A stretch of DNA of 64,000 nt from positions 558,001 to 622,000 of the forward strand of contig CANTUR010000039.1 in the NCBI GenBank assembly GCA_947683625.1, in the 5' to 3' direction. Position numbers and translations under genes: made by a program. The stretch is from Mallotus nudiflorus. Taxonomy: Eukaryota; Streptophyta; Magnoliopsida; Malpighiales; Euphorbiaceae. The notes beneath the pieces were generated by a model that saw nothing but the letters and a program-made list of their open reading frames with translations, did no database searches and was not told the origin of the DNA. The stretch's first letter is position 1. The number at the start of each line of letters is the position of its first letter. Positions 1 through 10,534 of this stretch are shown one piece after another.

Positions 1-2
1 TG

Positions 3-2813
3 CATGCAAAAGGAGAGTTGAGTGTGAATAAGGTAAAACAAGAGAGAAAAGCAAGTTTTTATGCAAAAGAAAAAGATGTGAGGAAAGCTTTACTTTTAAG
101 GCAGCCTATGCTCGTACTAGTTTACAAGGAATCTTATTTGAACTCTAACGATCTTGACCCTTCTTTGCCTAGTTCTTTTGTTAGATTATTGTAGGAATTT
201 CAAGATGTGTTTCTCGATGATATTCTTAGTGGTTTACCGCCAATAAGAGGAATAAAGCATCAAATTGACTTTATACCTGGTTCTACAATTCTAAATAGAC
301 CCGTGTATAGATGCAATCCTGAGGAAACCAAAGATTTGCAAAGGCAAGTTGAGGATCTTATGAACAAAGGTTACATTAAAGAAAGCATGAGCTCGTGTGT
401 CGTTTTGGTTTTACTTATGCCTAAGAAGGATGGAACTTGGAGAATGTGTGTTGATTGTCATACAATTAACAAAATAATGGTAAAGTATCGTCATCCTATT
501 CCTAGGTTAGATGATATGTTTGATGAGTTGAATGGGGCTGTTATATTTTCCAAGATTAATTTGAAAAGTGGTTATCATTAAATTCGCATGAAAGAGGGTG
601 ATGAGTTGAAAATTGCATTTAAAAAAAAATATGGTTTATATGAGTGGTTAGTCATGCCTTTTGGTTTAACTAATGCACTTAACACTTTTATGAGATTAAT
701 GAACCATGTTTTGCGTGCTTTCATTGGAAAATTTATGGTTGTTTATTTTGATGATATACTTATATATAGTAAATCTTTGGAAGAGCCTATTGAACATGTG
801 CATTTGGTTTTGGAAGTGCTGCATAAGGAATGTTTGTATGTTAACCTCAAAAAGAGTAGTTTTTGCACACATAAGCTTGTTTTCTTAAGCTTTATTATTA
901 GTGCAAAAAGAATAGAGGTAGATGAAGAGAAGGTCAAGGCAATTAAAGACTGGCCTACACCTAGAGGAGTTAGTGATGTGCAAAGTTTTCATGCTCTTGC
1001 AAGCTTTTATAGGCAATTTGTGAGGGATTTTAGTACCATTGCAGCGCCATTGACCGAAGTCATCAAGAAAAATGTTGGCTTCAAGTGGGGAGAAGCACAA
1101 GAACAAGCATTTAACATGCTTAAGGATAAGTTGACATCTACTCCTTTACTTACTCTACCTAATTTTTCTAAAACATTTGAAATTGAATGTGATGCTTTAG
1201 GTTTTGGAATTGGGGCTGTTCTAATGCAAGATGAACAACCAATTGCTTATTTTAGTGAAAAGTTAAATGGTTCAAGCTTGAAGTACCCCACTTATGACAA
1301 AGAGATGTATGCCTTAGTTCGCACTCTGGAGACATGGCAACATTATTTATTGCCTAAAGAGTTCGTGATACATACTGATTATGAATCCTTGAAGCACTTA
1401 AAAGGGCAAAATAAGCTTAACAAACGGCATGCTAGGTGGAGTGAATTCATTGAGTCATTTCCTTATGTCATTAAATACAAGCAAGGTAAAGAGAATGTTG
1501 TGGTTGATGCACTTTCAAGAAGGTATACTTTACTTGCTTCTTTAGATGCCAAATGGCTAGGATTTGAATACATAAAAGAGTTGTATGAGAATGACAGTGA
1601 TTTTGGTAGTGTTTATCATGCATATGAAAATATTGCTTTTGAAAAGTTCTATCGGCATGATGGTTACTTGTTTAAAGAGAAACGGTTGTGTGTTCCTAAC
1701 TATTCTATACGTGAATTACTTGTTCGTGAAGCACATGAGGGTGGTTTAATGGGACATTTTGGTATAGCCAAGACTTTAGATATTTTACATGATCACTTTT
1801 ATTGGCCTAACATGAAAAAAGATGTTGTTAGAATTTGTGATAAGTGCATTGTGTGTAAACAAGCTAAGTCTAAGTTAAAACCACATGGTTTGTCTATGCG
1901 TCTACCCGTGCCTAGTTCACCTTGGATTGATATTTCCATGGATTTTGTGCTTGGTTTACCTAGGACTAGGCAAGGACATGATTCAATATATGTTATTGTA
2001 GATAGGTTTTCCAAAATGGCTCACTTTATAGCATGTAGAAAAACTAATGATGCACAAGATGTTGCAGATTTGTTCTTTAAAGAGATTGTTCGTTTGCATG
2101 GCATGCCTAAAACAATTGTGAGTGATAGAGATGCTAAATTTTTAAGCTACTTCTGGAAGACTTTGTGGGGTAAATTGGGCACTAAACTTTTATTTTCTAT
2201 AATTTGTCATCCACAAACTGATGGGCAAACTGAGGTAGTTAATAGAACTTTATCTCAATTACTAAGAACGATGGTTAGGCATAATTTGAAGTCATGGGAA
2301 GATTGCTTTCCACATGTTGGATTTGCATATAATCGTAGTGTGCATTCTTCTACCAATTTCTGTCATTTTGAGATTGTTTATGGTTTTATTCCATTGAGTC
2401 CTTTAGATTTGATTGCTTTACCTTTGAGTGAACAAGTAAATCTAGATGGAAAGAAGAAGGCAAAATTTGTAAAGTCCTTACATAAAAAGGTTTGAGCAAA
2501 TCTTGAAAGAAAGAATGAGCAATATGCCAAACATGCAAACAAGGGGCGCATAAAAGTTGTATTTGAACCAGGTGATTGGGTTTGGGTACATTTTCGTAAA
2601 GAAAGATTTCCCACTCAAAGGAAATCTAAGTTGATGCCCCATGGTGATGGACCCTTCCAAGTGTTGGAGCGCATCAATGACAATGCTTACAAGATTGACT
2701 TACCCGGTGTGTATGGTGTAAGTGCTACATTTAATGTTGTTGATTTATCTCTTTTTGATCTTGATGTAGGTGCTGATTCGAGGATGAATCATCTTGAGGA
2801 AGGGGGGGAATGA
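3..2813 (+). pseudogene. gypsy pol: RT, RNase H, integrase (three in-frame stops)
   Basis: One reading frame runs from position 3 to 2813, broken by stops at 192-194 (TAG), 579-581 (TAA) and 2493-2495 (TGA). Copy B has CAG and CAA at the first two sites, so these are C-to-T changes. The reverse transcriptase shows the YFDD catalytic box near 747-758. RNase H lies at roughly 1100-1530. Integrase has the HHCC zinc-binding region (about 1730-1870, ending CDKCIVCKQ), then catalytic Asp in SMDF, Asp in SDRDAKF and Glu in GQTEVVNR. The C-terminal stretch to 2813 carries a GPFQVLE-like fold. A 7-G run at 2802-2808, against 6 G in copy B, shifts the frame just before the LTR. It cannot make a full polyprotein. 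Confidence 0.92.
2796..2810 (+). other. Polypurine tract of gypsy copy A
   Basis: An all-purine run of G and A lies immediately before the TGATGCAACC start of the 3' LTR. It is the plus-strand primer site for reverse transcription. The G run is one base longer than in copy B. Confidence 0.85.
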
Positions 2814-3130
2814 TGCAACCAAGCTAAGCAAGCCCATCAAACCAAGTGATCCATTGCATTATGAGGAACCAATAACAAGATCAAGGACAAAGAAGTTCAA
2901 ACAAGCATTGAATTTGCTTGTCTTTCACATTACAAGCAAGTTGGTGGATTTGACTACAAGTACAAACTTGGAGTCGCATGATGAAGAATTCAAGCTAATT
3001 AGCTTAATTTCCTATTTTAAAATTAATTAGCTTGAATTGGACAAATTTGGAAGTTATTTTTTCTATTTTAGAGTCAATAAGGAAGATTCAAGAAGATTCT
3101 AGAAGATATGAGAAGATTCATGGATATTCC

Positions 3131-3207
3131 AAGTCAAAGTCAATAAGTCAACAAGTCAAAGTCAAAGTCAAATAGTCAACAAGTCAAAGTCAAGGATCAA
3201 TGGTCAA
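3131..3207 (+). promoter_or_regulatory. Dense W-box-like array in LTR U3
   Basis: About nine copies of AGTCAA plus one GGTCAA fall within 77 bp. Their complement, TTGACT or TTGACC, matches the WRKY-binding W-box core. Whether WRKY factors bind here is inference. The array sits about 230 bp upstream of the LTR TATA box, where an enhancer would be expected. Confidence 0.5.
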
Positions 3208-3439
3208 TATGTGACATGGCATGCTTATATTCTTAGTTGTCATGAGTTGTCATTTTGCTTAGTTGTCATGACTTGCAATGAGTTGTCAATTTTGACTTTT
3301 CAAAGATGAGTTGTCATGAGTTGTCATTAATTGTCCTATTTTGAAGGAAATCTCCTTAATTAAGGATTTTCCTATATAGGCATCTTTGGGAATAAGGAAG
3401 AAAACCTTTTTCCTTTAAGGGTTAGATTGTTTACATGCC

Positions 3440-3446
3440 TATATAA
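3440..3446 (+). promoter_or_regulatory. TATA box of gypsy LTR
   Basis: TATATAA sits in a GC-flanked context (CCTATATAAGGG) and recurs at the matching place in the related LTRs at about 21518 and, reversed, about 47073-47080. It would drive element transcription with initiation some 30 bp downstream. Confidence 0.6.
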
Positions 3447-3769
3447 GGGCTAAACTTATATAGGATGAATTAGCATGTATTTTTGACAATTTTAATTAAT
3501 TAACTGACGTTTTTCCTTAACTTTGTTCTTTTGAAACTTTGCAAGTTTACTTGAATTGGTTCACATCTACCATTCATTACAATTGCTAGGTTAGACTTAG
3601 AATTGTGCGATTGTTCATCTTTTAATATCTAAGTATCTTGCTTCAAATTAATAAGTAAGGGGTTTAGCTCCATCAACACAACCTATCCTTGATGATCCTT
3701 GGGCAAGATTTTAAAGTTGGGTGCGCGTTCTATCTCTATTATAGGTAGGGTTCGTATCAAGTTTTGTTC

Positions 3770-4592
3770 TTTACAGTGGATTCATATCACCCCATCCATT
3801 ATGAAAAATTAAAATAAACAATAAATAAAAATTAGTTAATAAATTATTGAAAAATAATAAACAAAAATCAAATAAAATAAAAAAATAAAATCAAAATCAA
3901 AATAAAAGAGAAAGGAGATGAAGATGGGAATGAGATGCAGTATTTATTGCCCCTTAAAGTTTGACCAACCTTGATAAAAGAGTCCATGGTTTTTGTTTGT
4001 TTGAGTTTTTAGTTTTTGAATCTGATTCATAGTAAATAACTACAAAAAATAAGTGAAAACAAAAGAGAGAATGATGTTTTTGGCTCACGGTTAAAATTAG
4101 AAAACTAGAATAAAAAAGCCAGGAGCTTCCCTCTTGTGAAATAGAAAACCATGTATTTATAAAACACCACTCCTATAACCCTAAGTTGAATATATGATAA
4201 ACATAGCTTATTTTTATTATTTATCTAATGAAAAAAAAATATTTATCAATTTATTTATTAAATAAAACAAAAATAACGACCAATAAAAATAAGAATAAAA
4301 TAAAAATAAATAAAAAATTATGTGGGACCGATTAGAAAAGTATACTTCCATTCGGAAAAGATATATTTTTTATCGAATTTTTTTTCTTTTCATTATTTCC
4401 GTTGGATATCTAGATTTCCAACGGAAATAATGAAAAGAAAACAAATCTTGGCCAATTGTGACCAATTTTGGTACCATTTTGAATCAAAAATATTATTTAG
4501 CCAACTTTGGCCCACTTTATTTATTATTTTTTAATTTTCCTTTTGAAATTTTCTTTTGAAAATTTTATTTTTATTTTTTATTATTATTGTTT

Positions 4593-4672
<80 letters not shown>

Positions 4673-4821
4673 TTTCTTAAAATTTAAACAAAATTTAAAA
4701 CAAGTCCTAAAAGAATTTACAATTTAGTCCAAAACCAATAAATCTAATTTCATAGACAATTTTTATCATTGGGTCCTTTGTTACATCAAAACTCAAATTA
4801 TCCAGAAATTGGCTGCTTACA
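3770..4821 (-). repeat. Truncated LTR of a Tat/Ogre-type gypsy element
   Basis: Read on the minus strand it starts TGTAAGCAGCC at 4821 next to a polypurine tract, the usual start for Tat/Ogre elements. It matches 61255-62280 in order: A-rich block, CTAAGTTG motif, CGATTGGAA-like block, long A/T block. It stops at about 3770, where gypsy copy A abuts, so roughly half of the 2.2-kb LTR is missing. Confidence 0.75.
4602..4669. repeat. AT dinucleotide microsatellite
   Basis: An uninterrupted run of about 33 AT units lies inside the Tat LTR remnant. It is absent from the copy at 60045-62280. Confidence 0.95.
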
Positions 4822-4837
4822 GTTACCCCCCTTTATC
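4822..4837 (-). other. Polypurine tract of minus-strand Tat element
   Basis: The minus strand reads GATAAAGGGGGGTAAC directly before TGTAAGCA. This is the 3' LTR priming site and shows that the element's interior lies to the right. Confidence 0.75.
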
Positions 4838-5019
4838 ATGGTTTGCTTGACAAATTGTGACAAAGCTAAAAGGCACATAATTTCAAATTGAAGTGTAAGG
4901 ATACTTACCTCGATATAGATTGCAGAGTCTAGATCAATGATATGTGATGCTTTAGTTATTGTGTAGCCTTAAGCGGGGCTTGCTATATAACTTATGTGTG
5001 GCGCCAAGCAAGATGTGCT

Positions 5020-5690
5020 ATGACATCAAGTAAAATATGCTATATATTGTCAAGAAAAATGTGCCATGTGGTCGATATATGGCATTAGGAAAAATGTGCT
5101 ATGTAACCTACATGTGGCATCAATTAAGGTGTGCTGTGACGTCAAGCAAAATGTGCTATATGGCCAATATGTGGTGTTAGGAAAAATGTGCCACTAAGCA
5201 AAATATGATATATGACCAATATGTGGTGTTAGGCAAAATGCACCATCAAGCAAAATGTGTTATATGACCAAAATATGGCATTAGGAAAAATGTGCCATCA
5301 AACAAAATGTGCTATATAACCAAAATGCGGCATTAGGAAAAATGTACCATTTAACAAAATGTGCTATATAACCAAAATGTGGCATTAGGAAAAATGTGCC
5401 ATTTAATAAAATGTGCTATAGATACTATGGAACATTGACCAAATTATGATTTAAGATGTGCTATATGTCCTATTGAGTGTCTAGAGGATTGGATTTAAAA
5501 GTGCTATAGGTCTTGTGGAGAGTTTAGTGAATTGTGTTATGAAAGTGCTATAGGTCTTATGGAGCTTCTAGTAAAAAAGTGTATAAAAGTGCTATATAAC
5601 TATTATACAATGTCTAGTGAAATGTGCTATTGCTATCATACATCGCCAAGCAAAAGTGTTATATAGAGCTATTGTGTAGTGTCTAGTAAA
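5020..5690 (-). repeat. Degenerate ~52-bp tandem repeats in Tat 3' region
   Basis: A unit built around GCAAAATGTGCTATAT, a GGCATTAGG-like segment and AAAAATGTGCC recurs with starts near 5146, 5197, 5250, 5302, 5353 and 5405. More degraded copies continue to about 5690. They lie between pol and the polypurine tract, where Tat/Ogre elements are known to carry fast-changing repeats. A different array occupies the same place at 62420-63280. Confidence 0.8.
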
Positions 5691-6229
5691 TTGTGTTATT
5701 TGTTTATGTCATGTGGCTTTTATAAGCATCAGGTTATTCATAATGTTGTTGTAGAGGAATACTATATAGTTGCTTGTGGGCTTTAAGTAAATGCATGTTG
5801 CAATTCTGGAAGCATACATTATGAGTGCAATTTTAGAGTTCATGCAAGAGTGATCATGATGCGTGCCAGGTTCATGCAAGGATGACCCTAAAATTCTTAA
5901 AAATGAGACATGCACATGATAGTGATATGTAAAAAAAATATATGCAATGCATTTTGCATGTAGTCAGATGCATGGAGATGCAATGATGCAATTTTAACCA
6001 CATTTCACCTTGATGGCACCGGTGTTGTTTCCACATGTTGGGTGTATCTTCTTCTAATCTTACTAGGCACTACTCTTTTTTATAAGACTAGTCACGAGAT
6101 TAGCATAGTGCTTATTAGTCCCTTTTATAATTTGGATCAGGTTCCCTCATTTTATTGGAGTTATGTAGCTGTTGCATATATGTATTACAAGCTTAACACA
6201 ATTTACTAGGGCGTAACTACGATGCCTGG
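5691..6229. other. Non-coding interior of Tat remnant
   Basis: AT-rich sequence continues from the repeats. I see no coherent reading frame or further repeat. Confidence 0.4.
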
Positions 6230-7160
6230 CTTATGGCATGTCTTGCAAGTATGTATCCTTTGCCTTATCTTTAGAGATTGCCTTTTATATTTTTGCTGAC
6301 TTGACCATTCTTTCTTCAGATTTAGTGCGTAGAGATTGGCCTAATCGCTTCTTCAATGCCATTAGCTTTGTTAGGATTTTCCCTTTAATGATCAAATGGG
6401 GTTCATCTCATTTATCTAGTAGTAGATTTGGACTTCATACTTTTGAGAGTAGATTAACTCTTTAGAGTGGCACCTGGTAAGAAAAAATAACAAATTATTA
6501 GTATACTTTTACAATTACCTAAAAACTTACCTATTTAAATCTCTTATTGCAAATTAGAGTTGATTGGCTTAGCACTGCTGAGCATATTTATTAGTATCTT
6601 TTCATAACTGATGCCACAAGGCTTGAGATGCTAAGAGTTCTACTTCCTTAATGTTTTGGAGTTCTTCCCTGACTGGTTAGGAGTTGAGGGAGGCTCTCTA
6701 GGGATTTAATGCTTCATCTTTACTCAACGCTCTCATGACTATTAAAGATATCTTTAGCAGATTCCCATTTATCCATCCAAGGTACACTTATCATCACTCT
6801 TTCTTTTGTTGCTCATCATATTATTAATTATCTTTTTCTTTTACAGTTTATGGGAGTAGATTCTCCTTTTATTGAGGCTCTAGGTGATGTTCCAAATAAT
6901 ACACCATATAAGGTTATGGAGATGGACATCGAGTCTGAGGAGTTTGAGCTTCCTATCCAGCCTCTTGAGGTTATTCATGATAAGGCTTCTATAAGTACTA
7001 TTATCAGTGACATTTCTTTACTGGATCGATCTATAATTTATTGGGCTCCTTCCTTCTAGAGTCCCATCAAGCATTAGATTCACATTGATAGCTTCGCTCC
7101 TCCTACTTTCATCCCTTCAGATGCTACACATATAAGTATTATAGACCAGTTTCCTATATA
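6230..7160 (+). pseudogene. Gene-like exon series antisense to the Tat element
   Basis: On the plus strand, opposite to the element's pol, three coding-like blocks are separated by plausible introns. Block 1 is 6238-6476 with a donor GTAAGA at 6477, and includes FADLTILSSDLVRRDW and SRFGLHTFESRLTL. Block 2 is about 6558-6781, with a donor GTACAC at about 6782 and an acceptor TTTTACAG at 6839-6846. Block 3 starts about 6847 and runs open to 7059 (FIEALGDVPNNTPYK, then an acidic stretch). At least one in-frame stop interrupts block 1 near its end. I do not recognise the protein. Tat elements of some plants carry antisense ORFs between pol and the 3' LTR, and this could be such a gene in decay or a captured host fragment. 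Confidence 0.4.
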
Positions 7161-7289
7161 AATTGTAACACTAATCACTAATATTAGTAAACTTCACATT
7201 TTAGGTCCCCTAGACATAGGCAGAGTTTTTATACGACCTTCCCTTGTCTCAGAGACTATTTACTATGCAAGTTATAGATAGTTAGTGAG

Positions 7290-8560
7290 TAAGTAATTTA
7301 CAATAGTAATCCAAATAAGGCTTGAATTTTTCTTCTTTGACTTCCCACTCTTTATTCATATATGAGATAACCAACTTTTAATCACCTAAAACCTTAACTC
7401 TTTTGATTCCCATTGAAATAAGAGCTTCTAAACCATATATTCAACTTTTATACTTTGAGATGTTATTTGTAACCAGAAAATCTAATCTTTTTGCTATCGG
7501 AATCTAATGTCCAGTTGGTGAAATAGGATCACTCCAATTCCTACTCCTTTTTGGTTCATTGCCCTATCAAAATACATTTTCCCACCTTGTACTTCAATCA
7601 AGCCTATTTGTTCATTTGGAAAAAAAAGTCAACTTCTTGATCATCCTCAATCGGTTGTTAAACTAGAAATTTAGAACTACTCTTCCTTTGATATGTTTCT
7701 TCATCAAGTATTCAATATCAAATTTAGAGAGCAAAATCAACCATCAACCAATGAAAGAGTAGTATATAAATATTTCTTCAGATCCATTCTTGACATAACT
7801 TGTGCTATCTAAAACTAGAAATAATACTGAAGTTTTCTTATTGCCCATACCATAGCCAGACAAATGTTTTTAATGATCTTGTATTTCTTTTCACATGAAA
7901 GCAACTTCTTACTCAAATAATAAATTATAAATTTTGTCCCACTATCATCTACTTGTGTAAACATTGCCCTTAATGTTAATTCTTCAATGCACATATACAA
8001 AATAAGTACATTCCCTAGTTGTGGTGGTATGATTACTTGAGGATTTAATAAGTATTGTTTAACCCTTTCAAATGCAATTTGACACTGATAATTCCAAATG
8101 TGGGTTAATCCTTTCTCAATTATTTGAATATTGGTTCAAATATCGACGACATATTAGAGATAAATCTGTTGAGGTATTGGAGGTGACCTAGAAAAGATCT
8201 CATTTCTATTTCTGTTTTAGGAGCTAGCATTTCTTGAATTGCCTTTATCTTATCTAGATCAATCTTTATTCCTTTTGAACTGAACATATAACCCAAAAAC
8301 TTACATGAAGATACTACAAAAACACATTTCTTTGTATTAAGTCTAACATTAGACTTTGTGAACCTTTCCATAAACTTCCCTAAATCTCTGTAATGTTCTT
8401 CAAAAGTTTCTGATCTAACCACCATATCATTGACATACACCTCCATCTCTTTATGAATCGAATCCTTGAAAACTTTTATCATAACTCTCTGATAAGTAGC
8501 ATAAGTATTTTTAATCCAAATGGTATTACTTTGTAGCAAAAAGTACCCTATTTTATGATA
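7290..8560 (-). pseudogene. Tat/Ogre pol fragment: RT and two RNase H domains
   Basis: Reading right to left, 8539-8120 is a reverse transcriptase palm and thumb (ATYQRVMIKVFKDSIHKEM). Its catalytic box is YVNDM where the family has YVDD, so the first Asp is lost. At 8000-7815 follows a Ty3-type RNase H piece (IIYYLSKKLLSCEKKYK). Between about 7620 and 7290, across stops, is a second RNase H-like segment (LDFLVTNNISKY, then YGLEALISMGIKRVKVLGD). Two RNase H domains are a mark of the Tat lineage. A frameshift separates PFGLK from the ATYQR stretch near 8525. Integrase is not detectable. It is dead. Confidence 0.8.
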
Positions 8561-9007
8561 AAAGTAGTCATAACCTTATATGTAACAACCATCATTATCT
8601 AATTAAATTATATACAATAGTCAGAGACAAACTCGAGGAATTGAAGAGGGAAGTCACTGAGTATATTTTGAGAAACATTACTCATTGTGGATCGAAAAAC
8701 ACTTAGGAGGGGCTCTTAGACGCCTATCCTCTTATCGTTATTTACAAGATATACCTTGTTAAGCTTGAGTAAATAAAGGAAGAAGATAATAGAGGAAAAT
8801 GGAGGTTCATTATCCTGATGCTCTTGAAAAATCCACTTCATCAAGGCCAAAGGCACCACTAGAGGCAAGAGCATCAGTTGCATCAAGCAACTCTGTTGAA
8901 GTGTGAGACAACACTTCTATTAAAGTTTGAAACTTGATATTTGTCTTTTAAAGTATATTTATGATATTTAATGATATAATATTGGAGTTTACTTTTATTG
9001 AATTTTA

Positions 9008-9345
9008 TACCTTTTATTTATATTAATGAATGGAAGTTAAGAAAAAATATTATAAAAGTCTCTAACATGTTGAGTGAAAAAATAGTACTTGCAAAGATAA
9101 CATCACTACTATATCAAGTGCCAACTAATCAAAGCGTAAAAAATGAAACCTCAGATCTTTCGAATGGTCTTAGTAATTCCTATTTTTTCTGTACCTTTTA
9201 TTTTTATTAAAAAAAGAAAGTTAATAAAAAATCTTATGAAGATCTTGAACTTATTTAGCAACAAAATTGTATTTGCAAACATAACATCACTACTACATCA
9301 AGTTCTAATTTTATGGATTACTAACTAATCAAAATATAAAAATGG
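9008..9345. repeat. 184-bp tandem duplication
   Basis: TACCTTTTATTT starts at 9008 and again at 9192. The following sequence, including ACATCACTACTA(T/C)ATCAAGT and the AATCAAA...AAACCTCA segment, is repeated with divergence. Confidence 0.7.
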
Positions 9346-9699
9346 AAACCTCAAGTCTTACTTTGGTAAAAACTATAAAAAAGAGTGGTGAAATTAGTTT
9401 TACATTGTCCATATCCTGGTGAAGCAAACATTAGAGTAAATAAGAAATTTAGCATTAAAATGTTTTACCAATAAGTAATGAATTTACTTGTTGGACTAAC
9501 CCATAAAATAACATAAGTTGAAACTATTAAAGTTAAAGTTATTGAAATCCATTAAGTAAAATAAAATAATTAACCATTGGATCCACATGTATGAATTATA
9601 AATTTTCCTTCACCAATTTAATTTTTAATCAATTATTAAACATTATAAGAAAGGGAACCTCAAATATAATAAAAATGAAATCAATATCATTAATTTAAA

Positions 9700-9990
9700 A
9701 CCATAGCCAAAAGCCAGTGATAAATAATAATATAATAAATCCCAAATAAATACACTTGAAACCATAATATGAAAAAAAAAGTAATGGATTTCATTAGTCA
9801 TAATTAAACTTTTGAAACATAACATTTTAAAACCTATAGTGCAATTGCCCAAATGGTATATAAGCTTCAATCTACACTTTTATTATTTTCCCCAAACAAA
9901 AGCCAATGATAAACATAACTATAATAATTCCCACACAAAGAAAACTAAAAACCATCAAATAAGATATGATTATTCCTCTTGACTAAAATG
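9700..9990. repeat. ~192-bp spaced direct repeat
   Basis: AAAGCCAGTGATAAA near 9711 recurs as AAAGCCAATGATAAA near 9900. Each is followed by AATAAT or ATAATT blocks, CCCA and a sequence ending ACCAT. The copies are diverged. Confidence 0.5.
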
Positions 9991-10357
9991 GCATTATTCT
10001 CAATCTTCTCCACTTTCAAATTGGCAAGAGATTCATAGTCTATTGGGAATGTGGTTGCAATGAAATTTGATTAATGAATTTCTTTCATGCAAATACTACT
10101 TCATTTATACTTAAGAAAGACTAATAAATACAACCTTTGGTGCTTATAACTGAACAAGCACATTAAGATGTGTATATCTCAGGTGCATGTCCATTGAACA
10201 CAATGTAATACTTATTTCTTGGTCTTTTATCATAAATCGATTCAATTTTTTCTTTTTGTTTATGAAATACAATCTGCATTAAAACAAAAATTTGTATTGT
10301 GGAAATTAAGAATATAAGAACATATATAGATCTTTAAAATTCAACAAAAGAATTCAA

Positions 10358-10361
<4 letters not shown>

Positions 10362-10403
<42 letters not shown>
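10362..10403. repeat. AT dinucleotide microsatellite
   Basis: A clean run of about 20 TA units. Confidence 0.95.
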
Positions 10404-10406
<3 letters not shown>

Positions 10407-10534
10407 TTCAACAACTAAAAAAAGGATAAAAAGGATACTTGTATAGCTCATTAATGCAAAAAATCTAAATTTTTTTTATCTATTTTGAAGGAAAATACCC
10501 TTTGTATATGAATATCAACACCCAATAGTTAATA

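Larger units (their letters stand above)
1..3759 (+). mobile_element. Ty3/gypsy LTR retrotransposon, 3' part (copy A, CRM-like)
   Basis: This is the 3' two-thirds of a Ty3/gypsy element whose 5' LTR, gag and protease lie outside the left edge. Order seen: linker, reverse transcriptase, RNase H, integrase, polypurine tract (2796-2810), 3' LTR (2811-3759). Position 1 aligns by eye with position 49939 of the complete copy B in this window, and the two stay closely similar through pol. The integrase tail resembles the CRM chromovirus lineage as I know it, and the reading frame heads into the LTR, which fits. Lineage assignment is inference. The LTR ends in TATCA at 3759, after which a Tat-type LTR remnant begins. 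Confidence 0.9.
2811..3759 (+). repeat. 3' LTR of gypsy copy A (949 bp, long form)
   Basis: It starts TGATGCAACC after the polypurine tract and ends TTCGTATCA, so it has TG...CA termini. It contains a cluster of AGTCAA motifs (3131-3207), repeated GTTGTCAT motifs (about 3236-3330) and a TATA box (3440-3446). The LTRs of copy B match its two ends but lack about 575 bp of its middle. A related fragment lies at 21170-21760. Confidence 0.88.
8560..10361. other. AT-rich intergenic DNA with small tandem duplications
   Basis: No gene is supported. Two short duplications are visible (listed separately). The 8600-8940 part is less AT-rich and may be retroelement leader, but I cannot place it. Confidence 0.5.

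Noticed and set aside
5020..5690. CRISPR-like regular repeats
   Set aside because: Units are contiguous and degenerate with no unique spacers, and the genome is a plant's.
6230..7160. Plant mobile domain or aminotransferase-like gene as identity of the antisense segment
   Set aside because: I looked for the usual motif pattern of that domain and did not see it. The identity is left open.
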